From positions 1 to 64,000 of the IMG/VR virus record IMGVR_UViG_3300034101_003081: a stretch of 64,000 nucleotides of DNA; one strand, 5' to 3'. The translations under genes and the position numbers were made by a program. The first letter of the stretch is position 1, and every line of letters begins with the position of its first letter. Below, one piece after another: positions 63,001 through 64,000 of the stretch. The DNA comes from a virus. Under the pieces are notes generated by a model, which did no database searches, was not told where the DNA came from, and saw only the letters and a list, made by a program, of their open reading frames with translations.

Positions 63001-64000
63001 TCACGACGCAGCGGTCTTGAGGGCCACGATCGGACCAGCCTTCGTGTTGTCGCCGCAGTCAGCGGTGACGCAATCGAAGCGGCTCGTCGCCACGATCAGG
63101 GTCTGATCGAGTTCCGCATAGCGGTCGGTCGAGGTCTTCAGCGTCAGGCCACGACGAGTCGCGTAGTACGAACTCATCGAGAGATCGCCGAAGAGGAACT
63201 TCACGACACCGGGATCGGCGCCCACCGCGCTCGAAAGCGTGTGGACGAAGACCACCGGATAGCCGAGCAGACGCATCTCGGCGGAAGCCGCAAGGTTCGC
63301 AGCGGTGTTGCCGCCGGCGAGGCCCACGTTGTTGACCAGGCCGAGACGCTGCACACTGGCGGCGAACACGGCAGGATTCACGTACCACTTCGCGTTGCCG
63401 CGAGCGTACAGCGGAAGCCGGCCAGCCGTGGCGATCAGATCGTCCACGTCGAGGGTCAGGGCCCCGGTGTTGCCCGTCGCAGCCGTCACGACGCCGCCCG
63501 TGTGGGCGCCGTCGTTGATCTTGGTGGCGACGCCAATCATGCCGCCATGATCACCGCTGCCATTGCCAACGAAGCCAACAACGTCGACCAACTCGGCCAG
63601 CGACCTGGCGATCTCGCCTGTGATGTAGTCCGCCAGATTCAGGACGGAGTCCTCAAGAACCTCGCTCGACATGCGGTTCGCGACCGCGACCTTCTTGCAG
63701 ACGAGTTGCACACGATCCCAACTGGCGTCGGAATCCTGCACTTGGGTATTTTCCCCAATAAAATAAGCCTTCAGGCCGCCAGTCCGACGGGGGATCACGA
63801 GGGTGTCCGACTTCATCTGGAGGTTGCGGGCGTTCGCGGGGAACGCGCCGTACTCTTCGACGAGGACGATCACCTCATTGAGAACCTCCTCGGCCGTAAA
63901 GATTCCGCCGGCCGAATTGACGCCCTCGCTCAGGGCACGGCTGTCGATCACGCCGTGGTCAGCACACCAGCGAGCGGCGTTCTGATCCTTGAGCAGCGTG
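63001..64000 (-). CDS. Major capsid protein, HK97 fold, partial
   Basis: Reading frame open to the right edge; at least 332 residues. QNAARWCADHGVIDSRALSE, GIFTAEEVLNEVIVLVEEYG, RRTGGLKAYFIGEN and NRMSSEVLEDSVLNLADYI are typical of HK97-type capsid proteins. The GTG near 63951 is internal. Portal, protease and terminase are expected upstream. Confidence 0.9.
   Translation of the reverse strand, partial: TLLKDQNAARWCADHGVIDSRALSEGVNSAGGIFTAEEVLNEVIVLVEEYGAFPANARNLQMKSDTLVIPRRTGGLKAYFIGENTQVQDSDASWDRVQLVCKKVAVANRMSSEVLEDSVLNLADYITGEIARSLAELVDVVGFVGNGSGDHGGMIGVATKINDGAHTGGVVTAATGNTGALTLDVDDLIATAGRLPLYARGNAKWYVNPAVFAASVQRLGLVNNVGLAGGNTAANLAASAEMRLLGYPVVFVHTLSSAVGADPGVVKFLFGDLSMSSYYATRRGLTLKTSTDRYAELDQTLIVATSRFDCVTADCGDNTKAGPIVALKTAAS

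Noticed and set aside
1-64000. RecT/Red-beta annealing protein, PurZ, ordinary endolysin, tRNA genes
   Set aside because: Looked for and not found by motif; they may lie outside the window.

Overview
The window is a contiguous piece of a GC-rich tailed double-stranded DNA phage or prophage. The evidence is a head-to-tail morphogenesis series: an HK97-type capsid protein, gp6-, gp10- and tail-terminator-like proteins, two tail tube proteins, a frameshifted tail chaperone, a 1587-residue tape measure protein and tail tip proteins. The contractile-tail parts I would expect (sheath, baseplate) are absent, so a long-tailed siphovirus is likely. Portal, terminase and head protease are not seen and probably lie beyond position 64000. 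The tyrosine recombinase and a divergent regulatory region suggest a temperate life style. The host is not shown. GC content, strong GGAGG-type ribosome sites, GTG starts and GTGA/ATGA gene overlaps fit a GC-rich bacterium with a secretion system (lipoprotein, signal peptides). Planctomycetota is a guess only.

Layout, following transcription, which runs right to left except for 41.6-42.8 kb. 64.0-44.3 kb: late genes for capsid, a capsid-linked glycosyltransferase, head-tail connectors, tail tube, chaperone pair, tape measure and a 2483-residue RCC1/GSGY-repeat tail protein. 44.3-42.8 kb: small metabolic genes (HExxH protein, dATP/dGTP diphosphohydrolase-like, DUF4406). 42.8-41.6 kb: integrase and a small gene on the + strand with their own promoter. 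41.6-24 kb: a long run of small accessory genes. Inside it, at 33.5-39.4 kb, is the most striking unit: a Ro60-like TROVE/vWA protein, a CobS/MoxR-type AAA+ ATPase and three tandem paralogues that look like vWA domains without the metal site. 24-15.4 kb: replication and recombination (SNF2 helicase, RecE-like exonuclease, SSB-like protein, primase-polymerase, UvrD-like helicase, DNA methyltransferase) plus a secreted trypsin-like protease. 15.4-11 kb: nucleases (two GIY-YIG, VRR-NUC, PLD-like), a GNAT and a CAP-domain protein. 10.9-5.2 kb: a glycan cassette (five transferase-like proteins, a DUF3431 protein, an FkbM methyltransferase) flanked by two related HTH proteins. 5.1-0 kb: small membrane proteins, a papain-like protease and a probable lysis module, then collagen-like and kelch-like fibre proteins running off the left edge.

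Two regulatory families tie these regions together. Four near-identical sigma70-type promoters (TTGAC[AT], 17 bp, nATAnT) with a shared upstream TTGTGTCATAG box drive genes at 29, 34 and 37 kb. A 14-bp element, TTGTNYGGAYACGC on the coding strand, follows the stop codon of the upstream gene and precedes the next start at 16 places from 16 to 63 kb. No tRNA, rRNA or CRISPR array was seen.
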